Assembly (NCBI GenBank): GCA_047967505.1
Contig: CM106541.1
Direction: 5' to 3' (one strand)
Length of the DNA: 64,000 nt
DNA from: Dipteris shenzhenensis
Lineage: Eukaryota > Polypodiophyta > Polypodiopsida > Gleicheniales
Positions within the stretch are counted from its first letter, which is position 1. Every line of letters begins with the position of its first letter. Shown one piece after another: positions 32,394 through 42,427 of the stretch. A model generated the notes under the pieces. The model did no database searches and had not been told where the DNA came from. It saw nothing but the letters and a program-made list of their open reading frames with translations. A program made the position numbers and the translations under genes.

Positions 32394-33416
32394 TGTTAGA
32401 AAACAGAGGACAACAAATTTAATATTTTCGTCCACAACGGACACAATACAAAAGTGATGCCCAGTGTGACACCCTCTAGTAGCATAGTGCTATACATAAA
32501 CCAAAACAGTGGTTCTCCTGCCTCTGTGGCCTGCGTGCCCCCTCTGAGCTTAGGTGGGCCTCGTTGTCGTGCCCCACAGCCTGTGTGCTCTCAAAACACT
32601 CAGCCTGCGTGGTCCCTCTCAGCTTAGGTGGGCCTCTTTGTCGTTGCCTTGAGGCTGATCCTCCCGGACAGCCAATGGTAAGGCAGTGCTTGACCTTGAT
32701 TGCTTGTCCTCCTTGCTGCTCTGGAACGTAGTCTATCTCCCACTACATGAGGTTTATAACGGTCTCCTCGTTCACCAAGCAATCGAGGGATATCATCTGT
32801 ATGGAGAGGGCATGTTGCCCTTTGTTAGCCAGGCTGCCATCCCTCATGTAAACAATCGTTGAATGTGTCATACCCTAACAATGACTAGATCCTCTGTGCT
32901 AAAGGACAGCTCCATAAACAATGTCTATGATTTGCAGTAGTGGTGGGTAGTCATCCCTCCTCATTTGCTAGATGGTCCAATGGAAAGGCCACCATGTGTA
33001 GCCAAGCAAAAGGAGGAGATCTTTCATGGCCGTAGATGGGTCCATGTCAAGACCAAAACTGGGTGAGTACCTCGTGCGACATGTTAGAAAACAGAGGACA
33101 ACAAATTTAATATTTTCGTCCACAACGGACACAATACAAAAGTGATGCCCAGTGTGACACCCTCTAGTAGCATAGTGCTCTACATAAATTAAAACAGTGG
33201 TTCTCCTGCCTCTGTGGCCTGCGTGCTCCCTCTGAGCTTAGGTGGGCCTCGTTGTCGTGCCCCACAGCCTGTGTGCTCTCGAAACACTCAGCCTGCGTGG
33301 TCCCTCACAGCTTAGGTGGGCCTCGTTGTTGTTGCCTTGAGGCTGATCCTTCGGGACAGCCAATGGTAAGGCAGTGCTTGACCTTGATTGCTTGTCCTCC
33401 TTGCTGCTCTGGAACG
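32041..33416. repeat. 688-bp tandem duplication, block B
   Basis: The units are 32041-32728 and 32729-33416 and carry the same unit-specific differences as in block A (for example GTAATCATCC in unit 1 and GTAGTCATCC in unit 2). Confidence 0.93.
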
Positions 33417-34332
33417 TAGCCAATGGTGAGGACCAAGCTCCCCCTTTGATCCCTCCTTGCTGCCCTGAATGCCAGCCTAGGATGAGGTCTCCTTCTGAGG
33501 TGTTTGTCTGCAGCAATCAGCCTCCTCCTGTGCTTCTCCAAGTACCCTCGATGAAGGGCCCAAATCTGCTGGCCGGTGTTGCTGCTGCAATCTGCTCCTG
33601 AAGGGATGCTCCAATGGATGACTTATGAGCCCCCAATGCCTCCCTTTTATAGGGGCTGGCAGCCCCCAAAGTAGACCGACTATTGGCCGACCCACTCAGC
33701 CCAATAGCTGACTGGCTGGTCTGTCCAACCGACATTGGCTGGCTGGGTTTGTGCCCAACCAGGTCTGGCCACGTGGCTGACTGCCACTGGTCCAGGCCCA
33801 AAGGCCTGCCAATCCGCCTCCTTTCTAGGCCTCGAACTGCCACGCTGCTGGGCCATCCCGTGCAGCCTGTTCACCATTCTCCAAGGCGTGTTCCAGTCCT
33901 GAATTTGGTCCAACCACTGCCGCACAGAGGCGCCCTGGCCATCTCGGCCTGTTTGTGGACCTATCTCTGGTCCAGAAGCCTTCTAACCATCCCGTACAGC
34001 ATGCAGAGACACCCATGAATCTGGTGAAATTGAGTGGTGTACTGCTCCAAGCGACCTATTCCACGCCACCAAAGCTGAGCCAGAACTCCTTGTCCAGAAA
34101 TGTCCGTCTACGTGGAGCTCCCCTCTGATCTGCTCCTATTGCAGCATCCAATGGCCTTCAGGTATGCTCCTGGGTGCTGCCCACACGGCAGCCTATGTGC
34201 TGCCCATGTGGGAGCCCCATGCTCTTGCTTTTGTCTGTGATTATGCTACTCATATGACAGCCACTATGCTGTCCATGTGGCAGCCCTAATTCCAGGTGGT
34301 CCACCTCACCCTTCCTCATTTGGGGGCTTACA
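32394..34332 (-). mobile_element. Probable solo LTR, minus orientation, block B
   Basis: This is the counterpart of 3938-5876 with the same TG...CA ends and TATA box. The evidence and doubts are those given for block A. Confidence 0.4.
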
Positions 34333-34704
34333 AATGGGGAGGTGACCAGTCATATTCCAACACGCCTATTGCTCCAACCAGTGTCCATAGGTAAGTGCAG
34401 ATGTCTGCCAACACATGATTTGTGTTGAGAAGAAAGGCATCAGTATTGTCCTTGTTGCAGATTACCAGACCTGGGTAGGTCAAACCCACACTCTTGGATC
34501 CCACTGTAGCTCTCTCAAGGGGTGGCTCTCCAAGAGCCAAACCCTCCATTAGTGGGAAGGAAGGAAGCAGTTTTCATCTTAATTTTCCTCATGTGCTCAC
34601 TCTCTGCATCTCAATTCTTTACAAGAATTAATTCATGATTGACACGTGAGAAGAGAGTGCGAATTGCAAACCGACTCCAGTGCACAAGTATAGGAAGACT
34701 CTGT

Positions 34705-34714
34705 CTATAGACTT
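34705..34714. repeat. LINE-2 target-site duplication, left
   Basis: CTATAGACTT occurs here and at 42131-42140, directly flanking LINE-2. In block A the uninterrupted site is at 6249-6258. Confidence 0.85.
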
Positions 34715-34843
34715 TTTTTTTCCGAAAAAACAGTGCTAATTATATTACTTCGAGAACAAGATACAAAAAGGTCAGCTTGTAGCTGACGGGCTGCGTTCAC
34801 AAATCGGACACAGCCCTAAAAGATAACAAAATAAATCACTCTC

Positions 34844-35755
34844 TCACGGCGGGATAAGGCGAGTGTGAATGAACAGCCATCGGGGTGGTGAGTAGCGCCA
34901 CCGAAGGCCCTGCGAAGTCGGCTCGAAGAAGAGGCCCTGAGTGTTCCAAGCCCGGAGGAAGCGTCTCCGCTTCTCTTGACCGGACCGGGAATCTCCCTGA
35001 ATCTGGTCCCACTGGCCTCTGAGGGTATGAATAATCTCGCACCAAATATCAGTCATGATCTGGGCAGTCGATAAGGAGGTGCCACCGAGGATCTGCGCGC
35101 AACGCGAGGTCCAAATGTGCCACCCTGCTATGCTGCTAATAATCTCCCAGACTGGCTGCCTCTCCTGAACTCCTGTATCCGCCTCTGCTAGGTGCTGCGG
35201 GATACCCTCGAGCGGCCCCCATGTACCCTATGTGATAAGGAAAGTGGGGTCCTGCTGGCATGCCTCGAATAAGTGATGTAGACCAAGTGCGGTGCTGCAC
35301 CAACAGAACGCGCCCCACGTGATCAAGCCTAGCTCTGGTGCTGCGCGAGTGAGAATCCCGAAAGTCCACCTCCACACTTCCTGGGCGCGAGTGCAGCTCC
35401 ACAGGCATTGTTTTGGTGACTCCTCAACCTCATGGCAGATCTAACAGCGTCCATCCTGGCCTATCTGTCTCAACCAGCTCCCCACCGGAAGACCTTTGTG
35501 GGCGAGAAGCCACAGGAAGTAGGAGATCTTCCGCGGCCGCCAGCTCTCCCACAAGGCCTTCCAGAAGGCCTGCAAAAAGAATCTGGAAATACCCTGTGCA
35601 TACCAGCTGGGCCGCTGGGTGGGGGGGCGGCTCTGCATCCTCCCAAGAACTCGCCTGCCCAAAGTCGTGCTGTAGGCAAAGAAGGAGGTCGGCCCCTGTC
35701 CTGTCACAATCTCTGGCCAACTCCACTCTCCTGGGTCCCAATCAAGCTCTGACAA
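34844..35755 (-). pseudogene. LINE-2 ORF2 C-terminal zinc-binding region (zf-RVT)
   Basis: The frame at 35441-35755 reads ISYFLWLLAHKGLPVGSWL and, after a stop near 35440, ICHEVEESPKQCLWSC, the Cys/His pattern of the reverse-transcriptase zinc-binding domain. It continues in broken frames to about 34844. A frameshift near 35750 separates it from the RT frame. No RNase H domain follows. Confidence 0.8.
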
Positions 35756-37173
35756 GGCCCGCCCCTCCCAGAGCCAGAGTCGCCAAAAATGCTAGGATCG
35801 GTACGCCAGACCTTCCCCAAAAGGCCTACGATCCGAACCCTCTGCCATGGGAGTAGGGGGTTGATGAGTGCATCCTCTCTCCTGAGTCGTCCATCCCCCA
35901 TAACCGCGAAGAAGGAAATAGAGGAGTCGTCCAAACGTCCTGCGACCACCAGTGGGATGCCACGGGGGGTGAACTGTCCCAGCCAACGGTCGTCACCAGG
36001 CATGAGGAACTGAGGCTCAGGTGGAACCAACCAATCAGCTGGGATCGCGCCGTCGATCTCCGTGCGTCTCGCCTGGGCTCCACGTGCACCTCCAGCTGCG
36101 TCTGCGAGATCAGCCGTCTCCAAATGTCTGTACGTGTCCCTCCAAACTCGAAGGGACCAGGCTGGCCCCCTCATCCAACCATCCCACCTGATATGTGATC
36201 TCTCCCCCAACTGAAGGCCCTCGGCATCTCTGACCTGATCATTCCAGATAAGCGGCTGGCGATCGATCTCCTCCTGACAGCGGGGAGGGGACTGAATGAG
36301 ACTGAGGCGGAGCCGCCTCCAAACCATGAGGAGGCTACGAACGAGTGGGGAACGGGGCTGAGTGAGCGGGGCAGAAGTGAAGATCCACCTGAGGGACGGG
36401 AGCCACTCTCCACCTCGGCGCGGGACACAAGAACCGACCCCCTGCTGAAGTAGCATCTTCCACGTCTGCCCCCCCGGGGTCAAACCGCGGATGACTAACT
36501 TGCCTAACAAGGCCTGACTTTGCAGCTCTGGATCGATGACTCCCAGGCCTCCCTCAGCCTGCGGAAGAATAACTGTCTGCCAAGCAACCCTGGCTCTGGT
36601 ATCTCTGAGGCCATCCTCCCCGGACCAAAGGAAGTTCCGAACCAGCCTCCTAAGCTGTGCCACACTGGATCTTGAGAAACACCAACAGGAAGCCACATAC
36701 CAAGCCGTGGCAAGGAGGACTTGGTTGACTACCAAGGCACGACCTGCAAGGGAAAGCTTAGCAGTGCTCCAGAAAGCCAGCTTCCGTCGGATGGAATCTA
36801 GCACCGGGAGAAACTGCTGAGCTGGCGTGATGTCCAGGCCGACCTGGAAACCCAGGTATCTAGCTGTCTGTCCCCGCGGGATCCACCTGAAACCCAAAAA
36901 CCTCCCCCACTGAGAACGCGCCCCGGGGTCTGTGAGAAAACCAACTGATTTGTTCCAGTTGATTTTCGCACCAGCAGCCGAACAGAAGACCTCCAGGGCC
37001 ATCCTCACCCTCTCCAGCATCAACTCATCGTCCTGGACAAACAGGGCTGTGTCATCCGCGTACTCCGAGTCCAAGAGCTCCGTGTCCTCCCGGAGGGGAA
37101 GGCGAACACCCCTGATCCCTGTAGACCGCGCCCGAAGGTAGTAAGTCATAGCCTCGGCGAAGAAGAGAAACAT
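35704..37173 (-). pseudogene. LINE-2 ORF2 reverse transcriptase, palm to C-terminus
   Basis: This open frame of 489 codons has the catalytic block SEYADDTALFV near residue 36 (YADD, both aspartates present). It then reads KINWNKS, RYLGFQVG, LSLAGRALVVNQVL and PQAEGGLGVIDP, the thumb and connection of plant L1-type RT. A one-base deletion at about 37174-37185 separates it from the preceding frame (RQGCPLAP), which otherwise joins without loss. It overlaps the zf-RVT frame because of a second shift near 35750. Confidence 0.9.
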
Positions 37174-38384
37174 TAAGGAGCAAGGGGGCAGCCCTGACGC
37201 ACTGATCTCTCCAAGCTAAAACGCTCACCCAACCGGCCTCCAATGATGACTCTGCTAGAAGCTGTCCTGTACAAAGCCGAAATACCCTGAATCCAACCTG
37301 CTGGGAAACCTAGCCGCTCCAGAGTCCCCTCCAGAAAGGACCAGTCCACCCGATCGTAGGCCTTCTCAAAGTCGAGAAGTAGGATGGCAAGGTGTGATCC
37401 GCTGTGCTGAGCCCACTCCGCCGCCTCTGAAAAGGTGAAGACATTATCCAGGATACTGCGATCCTGGACAAAGCCTGTCTGAGTGTCATGAATGAGATCT
37501 GGAAGTAGAGGCCGAACTCTGGCGCTGATCATCTTGGCGAGGATTTTGTAGGCAGTGGTAAGGAGAGTGATCGGGCGCCACTGACGGATCTCCTGTCTAT
37601 CTCCTCCCTTCGGGATGAGGCAAATCAGTCCCGAGGAGAGGCTCTCTGGCATATAACCGCTGCTGAAAATCCTCTGAAGAGCTGCTAGGAGGGGCTGATG
37701 GATCTGGTCCCAGAAGGAGGTGAAGAATGCCCGGGATAGCCCATCCTCACCTGGGCACTTCTGTCCATCGATGGCCATCAAGGCCTCCAGCATCTCTTCC
37801 GTGGTAAACGGTGCCAACAACGTCGCCTGCATGCTAGGCTGGACCAAGGAAGGAGTGTGTCTCCACACCTCCTCACGGGCACGACGAGAACGAGGAGCAA
37901 GCGGCTCCTGCTGGAAAAGGGTCCTGTAGAAGTCGGTGGCCAATCCCAAGACCTCTCCCGGATCCGTAACGATGTGCCCCTCCGCTGACCTGAGACTCCG
38001 AAGCTGATCACCTGCAGCTCTCTGGCCATGTGTCCTGAAGAACTCCCTGCACATCCGGTCACCCTTCCGAGCCCAGAAGGAGAGAGAGGCGTGATAGGAA
38101 AACTCTGAGCGACGCTGGAGTGTCTCCTCAAGAAGGGCTCTGGCTCGAAGGGCCTGGATCCGAAGCTCCTCCGAGCCCGGGGATGCCTGCTGAAGCCGCT
38201 GAATGGAGGCGAGGTCCCTCCGAAGAGCTCTCTCTCTACCCCACCACTCCTGTCGAACCTGTAGGGCTGCGAGCTGGCAGATCTGGCTGGACTCCTGCAA
38301 AGCCTGCGCCACCGAATCAACCAGATCCGCGCACTCGCCCCAGTCTCTATCCCAAAGACTGCAAATACTGCTGCGCACGTCCAC
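37173..38384 (-). pseudogene. LINE-2 ORF2 linker and reverse transcriptase fingers
   Basis: This is a 403-codon frame. After the linker, RT blocks are KCPGEDGLSRAFF, GLICLIPKGGD, RQWRPITLLTTAYKI, QTGFVQDRSILDN and LLLDFEKAYDRVDW (first catalytic Asp), ending SVRQGCPLAP. It overlaps the endonuclease frame by about 38 bases in another phase, which indicates a frameshift near 38350-38384. The blocks follow the usual order without internal deletion. Confidence 0.9.
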
Positions 38385-39216
38385 CCTCGAGAAAATGGAG
38401 TCGGGAATCCGGCATGAGCGGGGGGGGGAGGGCCTGAGCTGCCAAATCTAATGATAAGAGCACAGGCGCATGGTCGGAGAGTGTCGTCCCTGGAACTATA
38501 CCGGCCTGACCGCCTCTGCTGATGGCCCAATCACTAACATAAAATCTATCCAGCCTCTCCAGGAGTCTGCCTCCTTCCCTGCGGAAGCCCCACGAGAAGT
38601 CCAAGCTCCCGTGCCAACGCCGGAAGGACGGGTCTCGCCAACAGTCCCTTCCACCTGTCGCAAAGATAAAAGAGTCCCAAGCGGACTGCTCTGCCTGAGA
38701 CATACCTGTAAACTCCGGTCCTCTGCCCTGCTGGTCCTCCAAGGTCTCCAAATTGTTGAAGTCACCTCCAACAATCCAGGAATCCATGTCTGGGAGAATC
38801 TCTGTAAGTGTCCTCCAGAAGGTGGCTCTACAACGGAGATCTGTGGGAGCATAAATGTTGAGGATTCCAACTCTGGAGCCCTCCAATTCCAGGCCTACCC
38901 AAAGAGCACGACTTGGAATCAACGTGCCATGACCGAAAACTCCCTGGGCTAGCTGCTCTCCCACGGAAGTACAGACACCACCACTCCTCCCCAGTGCGCC
39001 GATCGAGGGCTCCCAATAAGTGTGAGAGCGACCAGGGAGAATCTTCCCGCATCTACGGGAGTGAGCCGCCGAAAGCTTGTGCTCCTGGAGCAGAAGTACA
39101 TCCAAACGACCAATCACTGCTGGCTGAAGTTCCTATCTCAAAATGAGCTTCCTAGTTACACGGGTGCCAGAAGAGTGAAACCCGTTCACATTCCAGGATA
39201 CGAGGTGTAGGCTCAT
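38347..39216 (-). pseudogene. LINE-2 ORF2 endonuclease
   Basis: This apurinic-type endonuclease nicks the genomic target. The ATG at 39216-39214 gives LVSWNVNGF. Then follow VLLLQEHKLSA (catalytic Glu), NIYAPTD, IVGGDFNNLE, RLLERLDRFYVS and LSDHAPVLLSL with the terminal SDH. All key motifs are visible. One in-frame TAG after about 27 codons (near 39133) breaks it before the QEHK block. Confidence 0.9.
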
Positions 39217-39806
39217 GGTGAGGACTGGAAGGCAGCGAACAACTGTCTGCTCGCGGTCGAGGTCGAAGAAGAAGCTGATATCTCGGAGTGGATGCGCTGG
39301 CGCTTATGGGAAGGTTTGGAGGGGGAGGCGGGGTCATCCTGCCCGTCCTTCAACACCTTCAGCAAAGGCGAGAGGCCTTTGGTACCATGAACGAAAGCTT
39401 TCTCGAGCCAGCTCGAGATCTCTGAGGTGGACATCCCGTAGAAGGCACGGAGTTTCTGAGGAGTCCAGGCTCTGACATCTTGGGGGAGGGGCCAAGACAG
39501 GGGGGGCCTGAGGATCACAATCAGTCTGAATCGTTTGGCGGCGCAGCGCCACCGCAGGCGCACGTCACCCTCGGACCACTGAGTCTCGAGAAGCTGCCCA
39601 CCGGACGGGCCTATCCAGGAGCAAATCTGAGCATGCGTCTGCTCCCTGAGAGCCTCCCAGACCGAGTCGTCTGTCCAGGTCTCGGTGCCGTCGCTAAGGA
39701 ACGTGAAAGCAAAGCTAGGGCCATCCCTAGGTGCCAAGGCGGCTATCTTCCCATCCGCCCCTTTGCGGAGCAGGAATATACTGATGTCAAGGCAAGCAGG
39801 GAACAT
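39213..39806 (-). CDS. LINE-2 ORF1 C-terminal region
   Basis: The frame is open for 197 codons with no recognised domain. It ends AAFQSSP and stops at TGA (39215-39213), which overlaps the ORF2 ATG (39216-39214) in the sequence ATGA. The frame extends to the right of the annotated Met into the proline-rich part, so the Met is not the true start. Confidence 0.75.
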   Translation of the reverse strand: MFPACLDISIFLLRKGADGKIAALAPRDGPSFAFTFLSDGTETWTDDSVWEALREQTHAQICSWIGPSGGQLLETQWSEGDVRLRWRCAAKRFRLIVILRPPLSWPLPQDVRAWTPQKLRAFYGMSTSEISSWLEKAFVHGTKGLSPLLKVLKDGQDDPASPSKPSHKRQRIHSEISASSSTSTASRQLFAAFQSSP

Positions 39807-40555
39807 CCAAGTAGTCCCAGGGGCCAGATCTGTAAAAGTCGCGGGGGAGCTCTCTCTCCTGCAGCAGAGGCCCGTCAGAGTCTGCCACTGAGGGGCTAGC
39901 GGACGAAGAAGCCTGCTTCGGTGGTGGTGTAGACTCAGGGTGTCCTGCCAGCGGAGGGGGAGGGGGAGGAGGCTGGGGAATAGGCAGCTCAGACTCCTCA
40001 GGGGCAGCTAGCGGAGGAGAAGGAGGGGGAGCGGGGGCCTCGGCTGAGGAACCGTCGGAGCAGCTAGCTCTGCGGGAGAGCTGAAAGAGGCGGGGGGGGG
40101 GGAGGGATGGGGCTGCATCTGGAGCTGGGGCTGAGAAGGAGGGGGAGAAGACTGAGGAGGACGAGGGGGCTGAAGCTGCGGGTCGGGAGACATGGGGTGC
40201 AGTTGGGGGATGGGCTGGGGCTGAAAGGGAAGAGGCTGGGGAGAGGAAGAGAGGGGGACCTGAGGCTGTGGAGGGCGGGCTATCGTCGAAGAAGATGCTC
40301 TCCCATGTCCCTGGGGCGGCTGCCTGTCGGGTCTCTGAGGTGCAGCTACAGGCTGGGTAACCTCTGCCTCCTTGCCTTTATCTGAAATCTTCTTGTTCTT
40401 TCCTCTTTTCCTTCTAACCTCAGTCCAGCCGCCAGCTATCTCTGGTCCGGGCTCCGGCTGCCTCTACTCCTCCTGGCGTGGCTGTCCGGAGGGGGGGGGA
40501 GGGGGCGGAGAGGGGGGAGGCGGGGGAGGCGGAGAAGAGCTGGCGAAGCGTGGGC
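39807..40555 (-). pseudogene. LINE-2 ORF1 proline-rich linker
   Basis: The plus strand is a G-rich low-complexity stretch. On the coding strand it encodes Pro-rich runs (PPPPPSPPPPPP type) between the zinc knuckle and the C-terminal region. Reading-frame continuity cannot be judged by eye here. Confidence 0.55.
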
Positions 40556-41231
40556 AAACAGCCGCCAGGTGCCCAAAGTCGTGACACCTCAGACACTGTC
40601 CTGGCTGTCCGGTGACTACCATGCTCTAGGTGATACTGCCGGCACCTGTCACGATCTCGATCACTGCCGGGAGAGTCGCAGGATCCGCCACAACCACACG
40701 GACTCGGGGGGCTCCTGCCGTAGTCACCGCATCGGTGAAAGTATCGTGCATAACCCAGCCGAAGTGGGAGCCCAGGTCCCTAACAATCGGCCGCAGCTCA
40801 GCAGCAAGACCAGGAAAAACTAGCGTCACTGGATGGCGAGGTATACGGAACCGAGCATCAAAATCTGCTGCGCTGAATCCACGGTACCACGGGACTATCA
40901 TGATAATCTTTCCATCCACTGACGTGGGGGAGCCAGCAATCAGGTTGCTCGCAGCTTTCGCACTGGAGAGTTTAAGCCAGAAGATGCCCCTTCCCATAAG
41001 GGCCACCTCCTCAATATGGCCGTCCTCTAGCATGAGAGTGGACTGGAGCCAGTCCCTGATGGCTGATCTGGAGGGGGAATGTCCAATGACTCTGCCATAG
41101 ACAGAGGTAAGGGCAAAGTCATTGGCAACCTCCTGAACCCGAGATGATTGCTGCTCTGTCAGGATGACGCGGTAGGCATCTGGAGAGGGAGGGACCGTCT
41201 GGGCCTCCGGTTCCGGGCAAGGAGCCGCCAT
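40556..41231 (-). pseudogene. LINE-2 ORF1 N-terminal RNA-binding domain and zinc knuckle
   Basis: The likely start is the second Met of the open frame (41231, MAAPCPEPEAQ). A DUF4283-like fold follows, with FWLKLSSAKAASNLI, KIIMIVPWYRGF and PVTLVFPGLAAELRP. A TAG stop at 40626-40628 lies just after GAGSIT. In the same phase the text continues to a CCHC knuckle, CLRCHDFGHLAAVC (C-X2-C-X4-H-X4-C). The single stop cuts RNA binding from the knuckle. Confidence 0.8.
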
Positions 41232-41289
41232 ACCGCCAAGACAAACTGCGAGGCTTCCGATGAGGAAGAGGCTGCCACCCAAAAAAGGG

Positions 41290-42070
41290 GGGGGGGTTGT
41301 AGAAGCGGGAGGGTGGAGGCTGGGTGTGGCGGGAACGGAGGTGGCGCGAGGTGGAGGCGTGGAGGCGGGGAACGGGTGAGGTGGGGAGGCGGGAGCGGAA
41401 GCGGGGGGCTGGGGTGAGGCGGAGCGGGGGCGAGGGGGCGGACGGGGGGCGGGGGGAATGGAGGGACGGAGGGGGTGGGGTGGAGCGAATGGGCGGGGGG
41501 GGGCGGGGGTGAAGGCGGGAGGGGAAGGTGGGGGTGGAACGGGAGGGCGGAGAGGCGGGAGGGGGCGGGGCGGGAGGCGAGGGGTGAGGGGGCGGAATGG
41601 GAGGCGGGGGTGAGCGGAACGGTGGAGGGCGGGGTGGAGCGAAGGGGTAGCGGAGTGGAGCGGAGGGGGTAGCAGGGCGGGGGTGAGCGGAGGGGGTAGC
41701 GGGGCGGGGATGGAGGGGGTAGCGGGGGGGGTAGCGGAGGGGGTAGCGGAGTGGAGCGCAGGGGGTAGCGGGGCGGGGGTGAGCGGAGGGGGTAGCGGGG
41801 CGGGGGTGGAGCGTGGCGAGGGGGGGCGGAGCGAGGCGGGGGTGAGGTGGGGAGTGAGGGGTGAGGCGGGGGGGGCTGCGGTGAGGGGGGGGAAGACGGA
41901 GGTGGGGGGGGGGGGTGAGAGCGGAGGCAGGGGTGAAGCGGAGGAGGGGCGGGTGAGGCGAGGGAGGGCGCGGTGGCAGCAGCGGGTGAGGGGAGGTGAG
42001 GGCGGAGGGGTAGGGGCGGGAGAGGGCGAGGGCTAGGGGGAGGTAGAGGTACGGCGGGGGAGGGGAAGCT
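41290..42070. repeat. Extreme G-rich (plus strand) low-complexity 5' region of LINE-2
   Basis: Nearly 800 bases are almost pure G with C, A and few T on the plus strand, so C-rich in the element sense strand. Between 41640 and 41815 a GGGGGTAGCGG-type unit recurs many times. Many GGGG runs could form quadruplexes. Frames open here are compositional artefacts. Confidence 0.85.
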
Positions 42071-42130
42071 CGCAGGAGCTGCTCGAGCTGTTTTTAACCT
42101 CCGAACACAATAGTATGCATTCAGTGTGCA

Positions 42131-42140
42131 CTATAGACTT
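42131..42140. repeat. LINE-2 target-site duplication, right
   Basis: This is the second copy of CTATAGACTT. It is followed by AGTCTTATACC as in the uninterrupted block A. Confidence 0.85.
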
Positions 42141-42427
42141 AGTCTTATACCACACTACCCGTACTTGTCCAGAAATGTCCGTCTACGTGGAGCTCCCCTC
42201 TGATCTGCTCCTATTGCAGCATCCAATGGCCTTCAGGTATGCTCCTGGGTGCTGCCCACACGGCAGCCTATGTGCTGCCCATGTGGGAGCCCCATGCTCT
42301 TGCTTTTGTCTGTGATTATGCTCATATGACAGCCACTATGCTGTCCATGTGGCAGCCCTAATTCCAGCTGGTCCACCTCACCCTTCCTCATTTGGGGGCT
42401 TACAAATGGGGAGGTGACCAGTCATAT

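Larger units (their letters stand above)
34715..42130 (-). mobile_element. LINE-2, nearly complete L1-type retrotransposon
   Basis: This is a 7.4-kb insertion with a 10-bp target duplication and a short poly-T at the left edge (34713-34721), which is the poly-A tail of a minus-strand element. It has a long 5' region, ORF1, and ORF2 with endonuclease, reverse transcriptase and zinc domains. The body is much richer in G and C than its surroundings. Few lesions are present: single stops in ORF1 and the endonuclease, and frameshifts in the RT, so the element is fairly young. It is absent from block A. Confidence 0.95.

Noticed and set aside
41148-42036. Gly/Arg-rich plus-strand frames up to 117 codons
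   Set aside because: They are produced by G-rich low-complexity DNA in the LINE-2 5' region.
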